54,637 nt of DNA from Nocardiopsis listeri (GCF_020741345.1 NZ_DYZD01000222.1:1-54637), one strand, 5' to 3'. Numbered from the stretch's first letter, positions 17,841-27,420 are shown. A program made the numbers and translations. Notes: generated by a model from the letters alone, not told the origin.

Positions 17841-18260
17841 CTACTGGTCGTCGCCCTCTTGGCGACGGCGCCAACGTTCCTCGAACCGGTTCATCATCCC
17901 GGGCCGCTTATCGCCTTTGCGGCGCTTGGGCGTGGGCTCCTCGGCGGCCATCTCGGTACCGCCGCCGGACGCCTTACGCCATGCGTTGGCCCCCATGAGG
18001 AAGGAGGCCAACATCAAGACGAACCCGAGGACACTGATGGTCACCGGCAACACCATGGAGGTGTCGGGGTTGCTCAGCAGCAGTCCCAAGAGCAGCAGCA
18101 CGATACCGGTGATGAAACCGGCCCCGGCCCTGATGATCCAGCGCTTGTAATGCACCGAGGGGTTCGTCTGCCGAACGGTGTTGGCGAACTTCGGGTCCTC
18201 GGCATACAGCGCCCGCTCGATCTGGTCGAGCATACGCTGCTCGTGTTCAGAGAGCGGCAC
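17841..18260 (-). CDS. DUF3040 domain-containing membrane protein
   Basis: Small actinobacterial membrane protein of 139 residues and unknown function. The N-terminus MPLSEHEQRMLDQIERALY followed by AEDPKFA is the hallmark of DUF3040. Two hydrophobic helices follow (AGAGFITGIVLLLLGLLLS and VLPVTISVLGFVLMLASFLM), then a highly charged C-terminal tail rich in Arg and Lys. In many actinomycetes a DUF3040 gene lies near dinB and the dcw cluster, as here. The gene is transcribed alone; a 244-nt upstream gap separates it from dinB. Confidence 0.9.
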   Translation of the reverse strand: MPLSEHEQRMLDQIERALYAEDPKFANTVRQTNPSVHYKRWIIRAGAGFITGIVLLLLGLLLSNPDTSMVLPVTISVLGFVLMLASFLMGANAWRKASGGGTEMAAEEPTPKRRKGDKRPGMMNRFEERWRRRQEGDDQ

Positions 18261-18504
18261 GGCGCCTCCCTACGGCAGTCCCCGGTTGGGGTGACGGGTA
18301 CTGATGAACTGTCTCTTGCTCGGTGGTATGCCCAGAATACGGGGCGCTAGCGCCTGATGGAAAGAAAAGCTGCGTGTGTACCTGGCCCACCACAGCCACG
18401 ATACCCTCGCCCTCTTGAGGAAACACCGGCTTCCATGCCTCTCTTCTTACCCTGCACTCCGGTTCTACTCTTACAACGCTCAGAGGGCCCCGGAAGTTGC
18501 CGTA

Positions 18505-19791
18505 TCATACGTCGTTTTCGTCACGTTTGGCCAACACTGCCGACTGTATCGCGCCCGGCCCGAAACGTGCTGTCACACGGTCCATAACCCGTTCAACGTC
18601 CCGCCAACCGGTGTCCTCCTCCCCCAGTGCCAGCTGTCTGTGGTTCTGTCCCTCGGCGATCACCCCCTCCACCCGCACACCCACCAACCGCAGCGGGACC
18701 CCCTTGAGCCCCGAGGAGGAGTGGAGTTCACGCGCCACCGTGCTGATCTCCCGAGCCACGTCGGTGGCCTCGGGGAGGGTGCGCGAGCGGGTGACGGTGG
18801 AGAAGTCGGCCCGACGGAGCTTCAGGCTCACCGTGCGCCCCACCTGGCCCGAGGCGCGCAACCGGCGCGCCACCTTCTCGGACAGGCGCAGCAGTTCGCG
18901 ATCGATCGTCTCGGGGTCGTCGACGTCCTCCGCGAAGGTCTCCTCCGCGCCGAGGCTCTTGTCCGGTGTGTCCGGCACCACCGGGCTTGGGTCGCGGCCA
19001 CGGGCCAGCTCCGCCAGGCGGGTGCCGGCCTTGTCCCCCAGCTCCATCCGCAACAGTTCGGGATCGGTGCGGGCCAGGGCTCCGACGGTGCGCAGCCCCA
19101 ACCGGCTCAGCACGCGTTCGGTCTTGTCTCCCACTCCGGGCAGGGCGCCCACAGGCAACGGGTCCAGGAAACCGTGGACGGTGTCGGTGGGCACCACCAA
19201 CATTCCGTCGGGCTTGCAGTGGGTGGAGCCGAGCTTGGCCACGAAACGGGTGGCCGCGACCCCCACCGAACAGGTCAGGCGTTGCTCGCGACGGACCCGC
19301 TCCCGGATCATCGCCGCGATGCGGGCGGGGCCGCCCAGCCGTCGACGGGCACCGGAGACGTCCAGGAAGGCCTCGTCCAATGACAGCGGCTGCACGAGCG
19401 GCGTGACCGAACGCAGGATGTCCATGACGGCTTCGGAGACCTGCCGGTACGCCTTGCCGTCGGGTGGGAAGACCAGTGCCTCCGGGCACAGGCGCATCGC
19501 CTGGGTCATGGGCATGGCCGAGTGCACACCGTGGCGGCGGGCGATGTAGTCGGCGGAGGCGACGACGCTGCGCGGCCCGGTACCGCCCACGATCACCGGT
19601 CGGCCACGCGCCTGGGGACGGCGCAACTGTTCGACGCTGGCGAAGAACGCGTCCATGTCCAGGTGCAGGATGTCGCAGTCGGAATCCGGCCCGGAGCCGT
19701 CCACGGGGAAACCCGGGTCGAGGGGCACGATGCCGTCACGGGTCACCACTCCCCGCAACGCGGCCCCACGCTCCAGTTGACGTCGGCTCAT
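18505..19791 (-). CDS. dinB: DNA polymerase IV (DinB, Y-family)
   Basis: Error-prone translesion polymerase of 428 residues. The catalytic acidic residues are in ILHLDMDAFFASVEQL (near residue 45) and PLSLDEAFLDVSG. ARRHGVHSAMPM is the finger motif, and LPGVGDKTERVLSRLG is the helix-hairpin-helix. The little-finger domain follows. QLALG near the C-terminus may be a weak beta-clamp-binding motif. The N-terminal extension of about 38 residues before the catalytic core is longer than usual. GGAG lies 4 nt before the ATG. No clear LexA box was found upstream. Confidence 0.95.
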   Translation of the reverse strand: MSRRQLERGAALRGVVTRDGIVPLDPGFPVDGSGPDSDCDILHLDMDAFFASVEQLRRPQARGRPVIVGGTGPRSVVASADYIARRHGVHSAMPMTQAMRLCPEALVFPPDGKAYRQVSEAVMDILRSVTPLVQPLSLDEAFLDVSGARRRLGGPARIAAMIRERVRREQRLTCSVGVAATRFVAKLGSTHCKPDGMLVVPTDTVHGFLDPLPVGALPGVGDKTERVLSRLGLRTVGALARTDPELLRMELGDKAGTRLAELARGRDPSPVVPDTPDKSLGAEETFAEDVDDPETIDRELLRLSEKVARRLRASGQVGRTVSLKLRRADFSTVTRSRTLPEATDVAREISTVARELHSSSGLKGVPLRLVGVRVEGVIAEGQNHRQLALGEEDTGWRDVERVMDRVTARFGPGAIQSAVLAKRDENDV

Positions 19792-19842
19792 GTCTCCAGG
19801 TTATGTCTTGCCCCGGACCGACCCTCCCGGGCCCTGGGACTT

Positions 19843-19887
19843 CGTCGCCCCGCCCGGTCGGGTGTGATCCGGCCGAGCGGGGCGACG
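19843..19887 (-). terminator. Terminator downstream of the methyltransferase gene
   Basis: An 11-bp perfect stem (19843-19853 with 19877-19887) starts 24 nt after the methyltransferase stop on the minus strand and upstream of dinB. Its inner bases can pair further. Confidence 0.55.
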
Positions 19888-19910
19888 GTTCCGTGTACGC
19901 GAGGGGCTGC

Positions 19911-20708
19911 TCAGGCCCGGTGCGCGATGACGTGCAGCTGGGTGGCGATGCCGAGCAGCTCCGGGTGGTCCGCGGCGGCCTTCTCCAGCTCCACCAGGTG
20001 CTGTCCGGCCTGCGCGTCCCCCTCCCAGGCGTGCCCGGGAAGGACGTCGGCGAACACCCGTACGCCGCGGATGCTCTCGCCGGTCAGACCGGTTCGGGTG
20101 ATGAGTTCCAACAGTTGCTGTCGGGTGAAGCGTCGCGGCATCGGGTCGGCATCGCCCCACCGGCCGTCGGCGTCCGACAGCAGGTGGTGGGCCTCGCTGA
20201 TCTGCCCGGCCAGGGCACGGTGCAGGGCCCCGGCGACCGCGTTGGTCGCCAGCAGGCTCACCGCACCACCGGGCCGGGTGATCCCCGCGACGTCGGCCAG
20301 CGCGGCGGCCGGTTCGTCGACGTATTCCAGCACGTTGTGCACCAACACCAGGTCGGCGCTGCCCGCGGGGAACAGGGACGCCAGGTCCCGGGTCTCCCCC
20401 TGGACCCCGCGCACCGTCACACCGCTCTCGGCCGCACGGCGCTCCAAGGCGGCGAGCGAGTCCGGGCTGGGTTCGACGACGGTGACCCTGTGCCCCAGTT
20501 CGGCGAGCGGAACGGCTGCTCCCCCGGTTCCCCCGCCCGCGTCGACGATCTCCAGGGGACCGTCCTCGGACAGGTGGGTCAGCAGCCGGGACAGCGCGTC
20601 CCACACCACCGCGGTCCGTGCGGCGTTGGCCGCGCGCGCCGGGCCGGTCAAACCGCTCACTCCGAAACCACCGGTGGCGGTCGCGGACGTGCCGCTGCTG
20701 TCAGTCAC
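19911..20708 (-). CDS. Class I SAM-dependent methyltransferase
   Basis: Soluble methyltransferase of 265 residues. The SAM site is visible: motif I IVDAGGGTGGAAVPLAELG, acidic motif II VTVVEPSP, and motif IV LVLVHNVLEYVDEP. The C-terminal part (MPRRFTRQQLLELITRTGL) resembles CmoM/SmtA-type tRNA methyltransferases, but the substrate cannot be decided from sequence. The GTG at 20708 is chosen because GAGGG lies 5 nt upstream; an ATG four codons earlier (20720) has no such site. It sits between nusB and dinB, about 70 nt after nusB. Confidence 0.8.
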   Translation of the reverse strand: MTDSSGTSATATGGFGVSGLTGPARAANAARTAVVWDALSRLLTHLSEDGPLEIVDAGGGTGGAAVPLAELGHRVTVVEPSPDSLAALERRAAESGVTVRGVQGETRDLASLFPAGSADLVLVHNVLEYVDEPAAALADVAGITRPGGAVSLLATNAVAGALHRALAGQISEAHHLLSDADGRWGDADPMPRRFTRQQLLELITRTGLTGESIRGVRVFADVLPGHAWEGDAQAGQHLVELEKAAADHPELLGIATQLHVIAHRA

Positions 20709-20776
20709 CTGTTCCCTCATTCAGCTCGTGGCCCCTCACCCGAAGCACCGGCAGGCGTCGACGCCGGTAGGGCGCC

Positions 20777-21190
20777 TCAGAGCGAGAGCGTGGACTTGTT
20801 CTCCATCAGCCTAGACAGAAGTCCGCTGATGAAGTTGGGCGAATCGTCGGTGGACAGCTCCTTGGCCACCCCGACCGCCTCGGCGATCGCCACGCCGTCG
20901 GGGATGTCCTCCGCCCACAGCAGCTCGAAAGCGCCCATCCGCAGGATGTTGCGGTCGACCACCGGCATACGCTCCAGGGTCCACCCGATGGCGTACTCGT
21001 CGAGGAGCTCGTCGATACGCCCGCGTCGTTCGTCGACGGAGCGGGCGAGTCGCTCGGTGAATTCGTTGATCGGCGGCTCGGGCTGGGCCAAGCGACGCTT
21101 GATGACGTCTTCGACCGTCGTGCCGCGCACTTCGGCCTCGTAGAGGACCTCCACCGCGCGCCGACGTGCCTTACGCCGTGCCCCACTCAT
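20777..21190 (-). CDS. nusB: Transcription antitermination factor NusB
   Basis: RNA-binding factor that joins NusE (S10) on boxA and supports rRNA antitermination. The 137-residue all-helical protein shows the family pattern: basic N-terminus RKARRRAVEVLYEAEVRG, the central PVVDRNILRMGAFELLW and the C-terminal AIAEAVGVAKELSTDDSPNF followed by ISGLL. Its ATG overlaps the efp stop by one base (TGATG), so the two are translationally coupled. The efp-nusB pairing is common in bacteria. Confidence 0.97.
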   Translation of the reverse strand: MSGARRKARRRAVEVLYEAEVRGTTVEDVIKRRLAQPEPPINEFTERLARSVDERRGRIDELLDEYAIGWTLERMPVVDRNILRMGAFELLWAEDIPDGVAIAEAVGVAKELSTDDSPNFISGLLSRLMENKSTLSL

Positions 21191-21753
21191 CAGTTGACAC
21201 GCCCGAGGTAGTCACCGGTGCGGGTGTCGACCTTGACCCGCTCGCCCGTGGTGACGAACAGGGGCACCTGGATGGTGGCTCCGGTCTGCACGGTGGCGGG
21301 CTTGGTGCCGCCGGTGGAGCGGTCGCCCTGAACGCCCGGGTCGGTCTGGGTGATCTCCAGCTCGACGGCGGCGGGCATCTCGATGTACAGCGGGTTTCCG
21401 TCGTGGGTGGCGACCGTGACCTTGGTGTTCTCCAGCAGGAAGCCCTTGGCGTCACCGACGATGGCCTCGGGTACCGGGATCTGGTCGAAGGTCTGGTTGT
21501 CCATGAAGATGAAGGACTCACCGTCGTGGTACAGGTACTCCATGTCGCTGCGGTCGACGTTGGCGAACTCGACCTTGGTACCGGCGTTGAAGGTCTTGTC
21601 GACGATCTTGCCCGTGAGGACGTTCTTCAGCTTGGTACGGACGAACGCGCCGCCCTTGCCCGGCTTGACGTGCTGGAACTCGATGACGTTCCAGAGGACG
21701 CCGCCGTCGAGTCGCAGGATGGAGCCGTTCTTGATGTCGTTCGTCGTGGCCAC
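21190..21753 (-). CDS. efp: Translation elongation factor P
   Basis: Three-domain tRNA-shaped factor that relieves ribosome stalling at polyproline. The 187 residues include the N-terminal loop [11 protein letters not shown] with the tip lysine at residue 33. This is the actinobacterial palm-loop form, which is thought to work without the beta-lysyl modification; no modification genes (epmA, epmB) are seen here. The C-terminal signature [16 protein letters not shown] and the [15 protein letters not shown] end are intact. It shares an operon with nusB. In many actinomycetes pepQ lies beside efp, but here aroB is the next gene. Confidence 0.97.
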   Translation of the reverse strand: MATTNDIKNGSILRLDGGVLWNVIEFQHVKPGKGGAFVRTKLKNVLTGKIVDKTFNAGTKVEFANVDRSDMEYLYHDGESFIFMDNQTFDQIPVPEAIVGDAKGFLLENTKVTVATHDGNPLYIEMPAAVELEITQTDPGVQGDRSTGGTKPATVQTGATIQVPLFVTTGERVKVDTRTGDYLGRVN

Positions 21754-21891
21754 TTCGGTCGTCTCTCCAAGGGGTTTGACACGTCGGAGACCGGACTTGG
21801 CGGCCCGGTCGATGATCGGTATGACAAGGCGTGGAGTCCGTCACCGTGGGGCTCGGCGGCCCACTGACGCTCCCCGCCTTCCTCTCGCAGT

Positions 21892-22992
21892 CTAGTGGCA
21901 ACGCGGCGCGCCGGTGTCGCCCGAGATCAAGCGGTAGGCCTCGTCGAGCAGCTCGGGGGCGGGGCCGGCGAGGATCGCCGGGGTCGCCAGGTCGTCCAGG
22001 ACCACGAACCGCAGGGTGTTGCCACGGGCCTTCTTGTCCACGCTCATGGTGGCGCGCAGCGCCTCCCAGGACCGGGCCGCGTAGGAGGTGGGCAGCCCCA
22101 CCGAGGTCAGGACGTCGCGGTGGCGTCGGACCAGCGCCTCGTCGACGCGCCCGTCCAGACGGGCCAGTTCGGCGGCGAAGACCATGCCGATCGCGACGGC
22201 GTAGCCGTGTCGGAACGTGTAGTTCTCGGCGCGTTCGATGGCGTGCCCGAGGGTGTGGCCGTAGTTGAGGACCTCCCGACGCCCGCTCTCCTTGAGGTCG
22301 CCGGAGACCACGTCGCCCTTGAACCGGATGGCGCGCTCGATGAGCTCTCGAGTGTGCTCGCCACCGGGAGAGGTCGCGCCCTCGGGGTCGTCCTCGATCA
22401 GCTCGCAGATGACGGGGTCGTCGATGAACCCGGCCTTGATGATCTCCGCGAGGCCGCCGATGTAGTCGGCCTTGGGCAGGCTCTCCAAGGTGGTGAGGTC
22501 GCACAGGACGCCGGCCGGCGGGTGGAAGGCGCCGACGAGGTTCTTGCCCTCGGGGGTGTTGATGCCGGTCTTGCCGCCCACGGCGGCGTCGACCATGCCC
22601 AGCAGCGTGGTGGGCACCAACACCGAACGCACCCCGCGCAGCCAGCTCGCGGCGACGAAACCGGCCAGGTCGGTGGCGGCACCCCCGCCCACGCCGACCA
22701 CGGCGTCACTGCGGGTGAAGTTGAACGATCCCAGCCTGGACCACAGGTCGGCGGCGACGGCGGCGGTCTTGGCGGCCTCACCGTCCGGCACGGGCATCGG
22801 ACGGACGGTGTATCCACCGGCCTCCAGCGCGGTGACCACGCCCTGGGCGATGTCGGTGAGGCCCTCCGGATGGATGACGGCGACCTGCGCGGCGCCCTCC
22901 ACCAGTCCGGGCAGCTCGCCGAGGAGGTCCTCTCCGACCAGCACGTCGTAGCGTCCGGTGGGGTCGCCCACACCGATGCGGGTCGCACTCAC
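21892..22992 (-). CDS. aroB: 3-dehydroquinate synthase
   Basis: Second enzyme of the shikimate pathway; converts DAHP to 3-dehydroquinate with NAD and a metal ion. The 366 residues show VGVGGGAATDLAGFVAASW (NAD-binding glycine stretch), GGKTGINTPEGKNLVGAFHP, LAEIIKAGFI and the metal-binding GHTLGHAIE. The GTG start overlaps the aroK stop by 4 nt (GTGA). Length is normal and all core motifs are intact. Confidence 0.97.
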   Translation of the reverse strand: MSATRIGVGDPTGRYDVLVGEDLLGELPGLVEGAAQVAVIHPEGLTDIAQGVVTALEAGGYTVRPMPVPDGEAAKTAAVAADLWSRLGSFNFTRSDAVVGVGGGAATDLAGFVAASWLRGVRSVLVPTTLLGMVDAAVGGKTGINTPEGKNLVGAFHPPAGVLCDLTTLESLPKADYIGGLAEIIKAGFIDDPVICELIEDDPEGATSPGGEHTRELIERAIRFKGDVVSGDLKESGRREVLNYGHTLGHAIERAENYTFRHGYAVAIGMVFAAELARLDGRVDEALVRRHRDVLTSVGLPTSYAARSWEALRATMSVDKKARGNTLRFVVLDDLATPAILAGPAPELLDEAYRLISGDTGAPRCH

Positions 22993-23507
22993 TGGTCGAC
23001 CCTCCCCGGCAAAGAGGAGACGATGGTGTCCACGATCTCCTCGGGGTGGTGATCCGTGGTCGGCACCGTCACCGAGGCCAGGCCCTCGTAGATGGGCAGA
23101 CGCTCGTTGAGGAGCTTGCGCAGCTTCGTGCGGGGGTTGCCGGACAGCAGGGGGCGGGCCACGTCCATGCCCACGCGTTTGGCGGCCTCACCGAAGTCGA
23201 CCTGCAGGTAGACCACGTGGTGTTCGGCCAGGTCCTTCCGGGTGTCCTCGTCCAGGATGGCGCCGCCACCGACCGCGATGACGCCCTCCCAGGCCCGCAG
23301 CCCCTCCGCGACGACCTCGCGCTCCAAGGCACGGAAGTGCTCCTCACCGTCCTCGATGAAGATGTCGCCGATGGGCTTGCCCGCGCGCTTCTCGATCTCG
23401 GTGTCGGTGCACAACAAGTCCGCGTCCAGGCGCCCGGCCAACGCCTCTCCGACGGTGGACTTGCCCGAACCGGGCGAACCGATGAGCACCGCGATCGCTC
23501 TTGCCAC
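22989..23507 (-). CDS. aroK: Shikimate kinase
   Basis: ATP-dependent kinase that makes shikimate 3-phosphate. The 172-residue P-loop protein has IGSPGSGKSTVG at about 9-20, the acidic D-T-E-I-E segment after LLCTD, GGGAILDED, and the lid region RPLLSGNPRTKLRKLLNER. The GTG start at 23507 has only a weak ribosome binding site. It overlaps aroB and is probably first in an aroKB transcript, because a hairpin lies between it and aroC. Confidence 0.96.
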   Translation of the reverse strand: MARAIAVLIGSPGSGKSTVGEALAGRLDADLLCTDTEIEKRAGKPIGDIFIEDGEEHFRALEREVVAEGLRAWEGVIAVGGGAILDEDTRKDLAEHHVVYLQVDFGEAAKRVGMDVARPLLSGNPRTKLRKLLNERLPIYEGLASVTVPTTDHHPEEIVDTIVSSLPGRVDQ

Positions 23508-23625
23508 GCTCTGCCTACCTATCGGGGGTCACGTCTTCCCGCGAGCGCGGGAAGGAAGGTCGCTGCCGTTCGTCTTCCTGTCTAGCAGAAAGCCCTCGGG
23601 GGCGCGTACGAACGGTGTCGAGGGG

Positions 23626-23657
23626 CCGGCCCGCCCTCCGAGGGAGGGCCGGGCCGG
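23626..23657 (-). terminator. Terminator downstream of aroC
   Basis: A GC-rich inverted repeat of about 14 bp with one bulged base (arms beginning at 23626 and ending near 23657) starts about 10 nt after the aroC stop, between aroC and aroK. Confidence 0.55.
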
Positions 23658-23666
23658 GTCGGTCCT

Positions 23667-24848
23667 CTAGCGGATCGTCAACGAGTCCAGGTAGCTCTGG
23701 AGGTTGCGGGCGGTCTCGGGGACCGAGTCACCGCCGAACTTCTCGATGGCCGCCTCCGCGATGACCAGGGCCACCATCGCCTCGGCGACCACGCCGGCGG
23801 CCGGGACCGCGGTGACGTCGCTGCGCTGGTGGTGGGCCCGTGTGGGCTCGCCCGTCTCGGTGTCGATGGTGTCCAGTGCCTTGGGCACGGTGGCGATGGG
23901 CTTCATCGCGGCGCGCACCCGCAGCGGGTCGCCGGTGGTCATGCCGCCCTCGACACCACCGGCGCGGTTGGTGCGACGACGCACACCGTCCGGGCCGGGC
24001 TCGATCTCGTCGTGGGCGAGCGAGCCACGGCGGGCCGCGGTACGGAAGCCGTCGCCGACCTCGACACCCTTGATGGCCTGGATGCCCATGAGGGCGCCGG
24101 CCAGGCGCGCGTCCAGGCGACGGTCCCAGTGCACGTGGCTGCCCAGGCCGGGCGGCAGGTCGTAGGCGAGCACCTCGACCACGCCGCCGAGGGTGTCGCC
24201 GGACTTCTTGGTGTCGTCGACCTCCTCGACCATGCGGGCGCTGGTGTCGGCGTCGAAGCAGCGCAGCGGGTCGGCGTCGATCGCGGCAAGGTCCTCCGGG
24301 CGCGGCTCGGGAGCGTCCTCGGGCACCGCCACCGGACCCATGGACACGACGTGGCTGATGATCTCCACGCCCAGCGCCTGACGGCAGAACCGTCGGGCGA
24401 CCTCGCCGATGGCCACGCGCGCCGCGGTCTCGCGGGCGCTGGCCCGTTCGAGGATGGGGCGGGACTCGGTGTGCCCGTACTTCTGCATGCCCACGAGGTC
24501 GGCATGGCCGGGCCGGGGCCGGGTCAGCGGGGCGTTACGCGCCAGGCTGTCCAGTTCCTCGGTGGGAACCGGATCCGGCGACATCACCTTCTCCCACTTG
24601 GGCCACTCGGTGTTCCCGACCTCGATGGCGACCGGTCCCCCCTGGGTACGGCCGTGTCGGATGCCTCCGATGACGGAGACCTGGTCTTTCTCGAACTTCA
24701 TCCGGGCGCCTCGACCGTACCCGGCGCGGCGTCGGAGCAGCGCGGCGGCGATGTCGTCAGAGGTGACGGACACGCCGGCCGGGAGGCCCTCCAAAATCGC
24801 GACGAGTGCCGGTCCGTGGGACTCCCCCGCGGTCAGCCAACGCAACAT
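23667..24848 (-). CDS. aroC: Chorismate synthase
   Basis: Final shared step to chorismate; needs reduced FMN. From the ATG at 24848 the protein has 393 residues and begins [20 protein letters not shown], the expected family start. Further signatures are [27 protein letters not shown] and [20 protein letters not shown]. The frame stays open upstream to 24887, but that extension is not family-like, and GGGAGGAT lies about 8 nt before 24848. The gene lies just before aroKB on the same strand. Confidence 0.97.
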   Translation of the reverse strand: MLRWLTAGESHGPALVAILEGLPAGVSVTSDDIAAALLRRRAGYGRGARMKFEKDQVSVIGGIRHGRTQGGPVAIEVGNTEWPKWEKVMSPDPVPTEELDSLARNAPLTRPRPGHADLVGMQKYGHTESRPILERASARETAARVAIGEVARRFCRQALGVEIISHVVSMGPVAVPEDAPEPRPEDLAAIDADPLRCFDADTSARMVEEVDDTKKSGDTLGGVVEVLAYDLPPGLGSHVHWDRRLDARLAGALMGIQAIKGVEVGDGFRTAARRGSLAHDEIEPGPDGVRRRTNRAGGVEGGMTTGDPLRVRAAMKPIATVPKALDTIDTETGEPTRAHHQRSDVTAVPAAGVVAEAMVALVIAEAAIEKFGGDSVPETARNLQSYLDSLTIR

Positions 24849-24899
24849 GTGCACGATCCTCCCACGGATCGTGCACCGAGGTGGCACCCGGGATACGGG

Positions 24900-25829
24900 T
24901 TAGGGGATGAGCGGTCGACCCGCGACGACGGTGGCGAGGGTGGCGGCGATCATGAACGGTCCGAGCGGCAGGGGGTCGGAGCGACCGGCTCTGCGCAGCA
25001 GCAACAGGACCAGGCCGACCACGGCGAAGGCCGCGAAGGCCCAGAACGCGCCGACCAGCGCACCGACCGGCCCCGCGGCCCAACCGCTGTAGAGACCGGT
25101 CAGTCCGGACAGTTTGACGTCGCCGAAGCCGAGTCCGCGGGGGTGGACCCGCCACAGACTCCAGTACAGGACCGTGATGAGCGCCATGCCGACCAGGGCC
25201 TGGGCACCGCGATGCAGGTCCGGGCCGCTGGGCGGCAACAGCACGGAGGCGGCCAGCAGCAGCCCGGCCATGGGGTAGGCGGGGGCGACGACGGCGTCCG
25301 GCAGGCGCATCACCCGCAGGTCGATGGCGGACAACAGGGTGCCCAGGGCGGCGAACCACAGGACCGCCGCGAGGCCGAACAGGGACCAGTCCCGCAGGTG
25401 GTCGGGGAAGACCGCACCGACCAGAGCGAACAGGACGGCGGTGGCGATGGCGGCCGGGACGTGCCTGTCAACGTCCCGTTCGCACCATGGGCAGCGTCCG
25501 AGGCGTCGGAAGTCGCGGGCGGCCACGGCCGGCAGACCGCGCACGAACAACAGTTCGGTGTGGCAGTGCGGACAGCGCGGTGGCGGCGGACCGGTGTCCT
25601 GCCCTTCCAGCGCGCCCTCTTCGGTGAGGGCCCCCGGTGTGGCACCGTCCTGACCCGGGGGTCCCACGGGTGCGGGACGGATCGGTTCGGTATGGGGGTG
25701 GGCCGGCCCGAAGAGGTGCACCAGTCGACCGGTGGCGCGCCCGACGAGCAGACCGACCAGGCCCAGGAAGAGGGCGGTGGGGATCGACAAGAGCGTCGGA
25801 GTGAGGCTCAGTGCCAGGGGGGTGGACAT
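24900..25829 (-). CDS. Prepilin peptidase (type IV leader peptidase family, A24)
   Basis: Polytopic membrane aspartate protease of 309 residues. Its N-terminal region holds the paired zinc-type cysteines CPHC and CPWC seen in bifunctional prepilin peptidases. The catalytic aspartates lie in AIDLRVMRLPD and in the diagnostic GFGDVK motif. At least six hydrophobic helices follow the cysteine domain. It would cleave prepilin-like leaders of Flp/Tad or competence-type pili, but no pilin genes are near. The linker before CPHC is long and Pro/Gly-rich. It is 51 nt upstream of aroC and may be co-transcribed. Confidence 0.88.
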   Translation of the reverse strand: MSTPLALSLTPTLLSIPTALFLGLVGLLVGRATGRLVHLFGPAHPHTEPIRPAPVGPPGQDGATPGALTEEGALEGQDTGPPPPRCPHCHTELLFVRGLPAVAARDFRRLGRCPWCERDVDRHVPAAIATAVLFALVGAVFPDHLRDWSLFGLAAVLWFAALGTLLSAIDLRVMRLPDAVVAPAYPMAGLLLAASVLLPPSGPDLHRGAQALVGMALITVLYWSLWRVHPRGLGFGDVKLSGLTGLYSGWAAGPVGALVGAFWAFAAFAVVGLVLLLLRRAGRSDPLPLGPFMIAATLATVVAGRPLIP

Positions 25830-25895
25830 GATCGGAAACTACCCTCCCGAACGCCCGGATCACAGTGCCTCGGCGAGCCTGTGGACGACGCGGGA

Positions 25896-25918
25896 GGGGA
25901 CGGACACGGCCCGTCCCC
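25896..25918 (-). terminator. Terminator downstream of the SseB-like gene
   Basis: An 8-bp stem (25896-25903 with 25911-25918) starts about 12 nt after the stop of the SseB-like gene on the minus strand. Confidence 0.5.
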
Positions 25919-25929
25919 GCTCACGCCGC

Positions 25930-26637
25930 CTACTTCTCGTCGCGTTGGGCGCGCACCACGGCGCTGAGCTCGATCCCGCCCGGCAGCACGTGTTCGAGTT
26001 CGGTGGACAGCCGTTCGGCGACCCTGCGCAGCGACTCGTCGTCACGTTCGTCCAGTTCGAGGCGGATGCCGATGTCACCGCGCTCGGAGGAGTGGATGCG
26101 TACGCGTTCGATACCGAACTCCGCGTGCGTCACCCGGTAGATCAGGGCCAGCACCTGCGGGTCGTCCTTGGGCTCGGGGACGGTGCCCTGTTCGGCGAGC
26201 ATGGTGAGGAAGCGGCCCTGGACGGTGTGGGGCACCGGGCCGGACACGTCCAGGACCAGCGCGTCGGCGTTCTCCTCCAAGGTGGCCTGGCAGGCGTCCT
26301 GGGCGGTGAACGGAACGGGCCGGGCGTCGGGTCGCCAGCGCCGGACCGCGTCCACGGAGGTGAAGGCGAGCACTCCCCGGCGACCGTCCTTGCCGGTCAT
26401 GATGGGGATGGCGACCTCGCTGTTCTTGTCCTTGGTGAGGCCGCCCACTCCCTCTTCGGTCTCGGTGGCCACGGCCACGACCGGAATGAGTACCCGGGAG
26501 TCACTGAGCGCGGCCAGGACTTGGCGGTCGCCGATCTTGCCCGCGGCGTGGTCGCGCAGCCGGGCCTCGACTACCGGATCGGCGCTGCCGTCGTCGTCGC
26601 GGAAGTTCTGGGCGCCGATGATGGATGGTCTGCTCAC
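25930..26637 (-). CDS. SseB family protein
   Basis: Soluble protein of 235 residues. The N-terminal half (RVLIPVVAVATETEEG, then AIPIMTGKDGRRGVLAFTS) matches the SseB N-terminal domain found in enhanced-serine-sensitivity proteins. The C-terminal half carries the SseB-associated region ending in LPGGIELSAVVRAQRDEK. No catalytic motif is evident and the molecular role is not known. The GTG start at 26637 has GGAGCCC upstream. Its paired terminator follows. It probably stands as a single gene. Confidence 0.75.
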   Translation of the reverse strand: MSRPSIIGAQNFRDDDGSADPVVEARLRDHAAGKIGDRQVLAALSDSRVLIPVVAVATETEEGVGGLTKDKNSEVAIPIMTGKDGRRGVLAFTSVDAVRRWRPDARPVPFTAQDACQATLEENADALVLDVSGPVPHTVQGRFLTMLAEQGTVPEPKDDPQVLALIYRVTHAEFGIERVRIHSSERGDIGIRLELDERDDESLRRVAERLSTELEHVLPGGIELSAVVRAQRDEK

Positions 26638-26863
26638 GGGCTCCGACTCTACCTGGGATGCGTGTCCGCCATGGGAACGCTTCTCGGACAGAACGATGTG
26701 ACCTCTCCCCTCCTCCGGCCGTGGACGGCCACCGTGCGGGGCCGGCCCTTCGACTCACGCGCCGACCCCGGTCCAGCTTCACAGGAGAGGGCGGTGCGGG
26801 CCAGTGGTTCGCCGAAGTAGGCCCGAAGTGGTCGGGAGGGCGACCGGGCATCCGTCGGCCCCG

Positions 26864-27340
26864 CTATCGACCCGGGATTCCGTCGGGAGTGGTGTCGGGG
26901 ATCCCTCCGAGGGCACGGACGATCTCACGCAGACCGTCGACCTGTTCGGGGGTGAGCCGATCGAAGACCAGGGAACGCACGCGGGCCGCGTGCCCGGGAG
27001 CGGCCTCGCGCAGGGCCTCGGCGCCCGTTTCGGTGAGCACCGCCCACAGGCCGCGCCGGTCGTCTGCGCAGGCCTCGCGGCGAACATGTCCGTCGCGTTC
27101 CAGGCGGGCGATCTGGTGGGACAGCCGGCTCTTGGACACGATGACGGTGTCGGCGAGGTCGCGCATGCGCATGCGCCGGTCCGGCATCTCCGACAGGTGG
27201 GCGAGGATCCCGTACTCGGTGAGCGTGAGCCCGTCGCGGTCGCGCAGGTCACGTTCGAGCTCTTCGTAGATCGAGGAGTTCATCCGCAGGAACCCGCGCC
27301 AGACCCGCTGTTCGTCGGCGTCGAGCCAGGTCTTGTCCAT
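26864..27340 (-). CDS. MarR family transcriptional regulator
   Basis: Winged-helix repressor of 158 residues. The DNA-binding core is LTLTEYGILAHLSEMPDRRM, DLADTVIVSKSRLSHQIARL (recognition helix) and the wing ACADDRRGLWAVLTETG. The ATG at 27340 is chosen because the conserved part begins WLDADEQRVWRGFLRMN; the frame stays open upstream but crosses the likely operator. It is divergent from yceI. Two similar imperfect palindromes lie between them, so it probably controls itself and yceI. The ligand is unknown. Confidence 0.9.
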   Translation of the reverse strand: MDKTWLDADEQRVWRGFLRMNSSIYEELERDLRDRDGLTLTEYGILAHLSEMPDRRMRMRDLADTVIVSKSRLSHQIARLERDGHVRREACADDRRGLWAVLTETGAEALREAAPGHAARVRSLVFDRLTPEQVDGLREIVRALGGIPDTTPDGIPGR

Positions 27341-27393
27341 GTTCACCGATTCTATGGGAGGGGGCTTGCCAACCCGCGATCGATCCCTTAAAC

Positions 27394-27420
27394 TACTTCC
27401 AAGGAAGATACTTCTAAGAA
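27394..27420. promoter_or_regulatory. Candidate MarR operator, two tandem sites
   Basis: Two related units, TACTTCCAAGGAA (27394-27406) and TACTTCTAAGAA (27409-27420), lie 15 nt apart in an AT-richer stretch of the divergent marR/yceI region. Each has near-dyad symmetry (CTTCC-AA-GGAAG in the first). Position and symmetry fit MarR binding; this is inferred. Confidence 0.5.

Noticed and set aside
18261-18504. LexA/SOS box or small gene between the DUF3040 gene and dinB
   Set aside because: No GAAC-N4-GTTC type box is visible and the short frames lack coding character.
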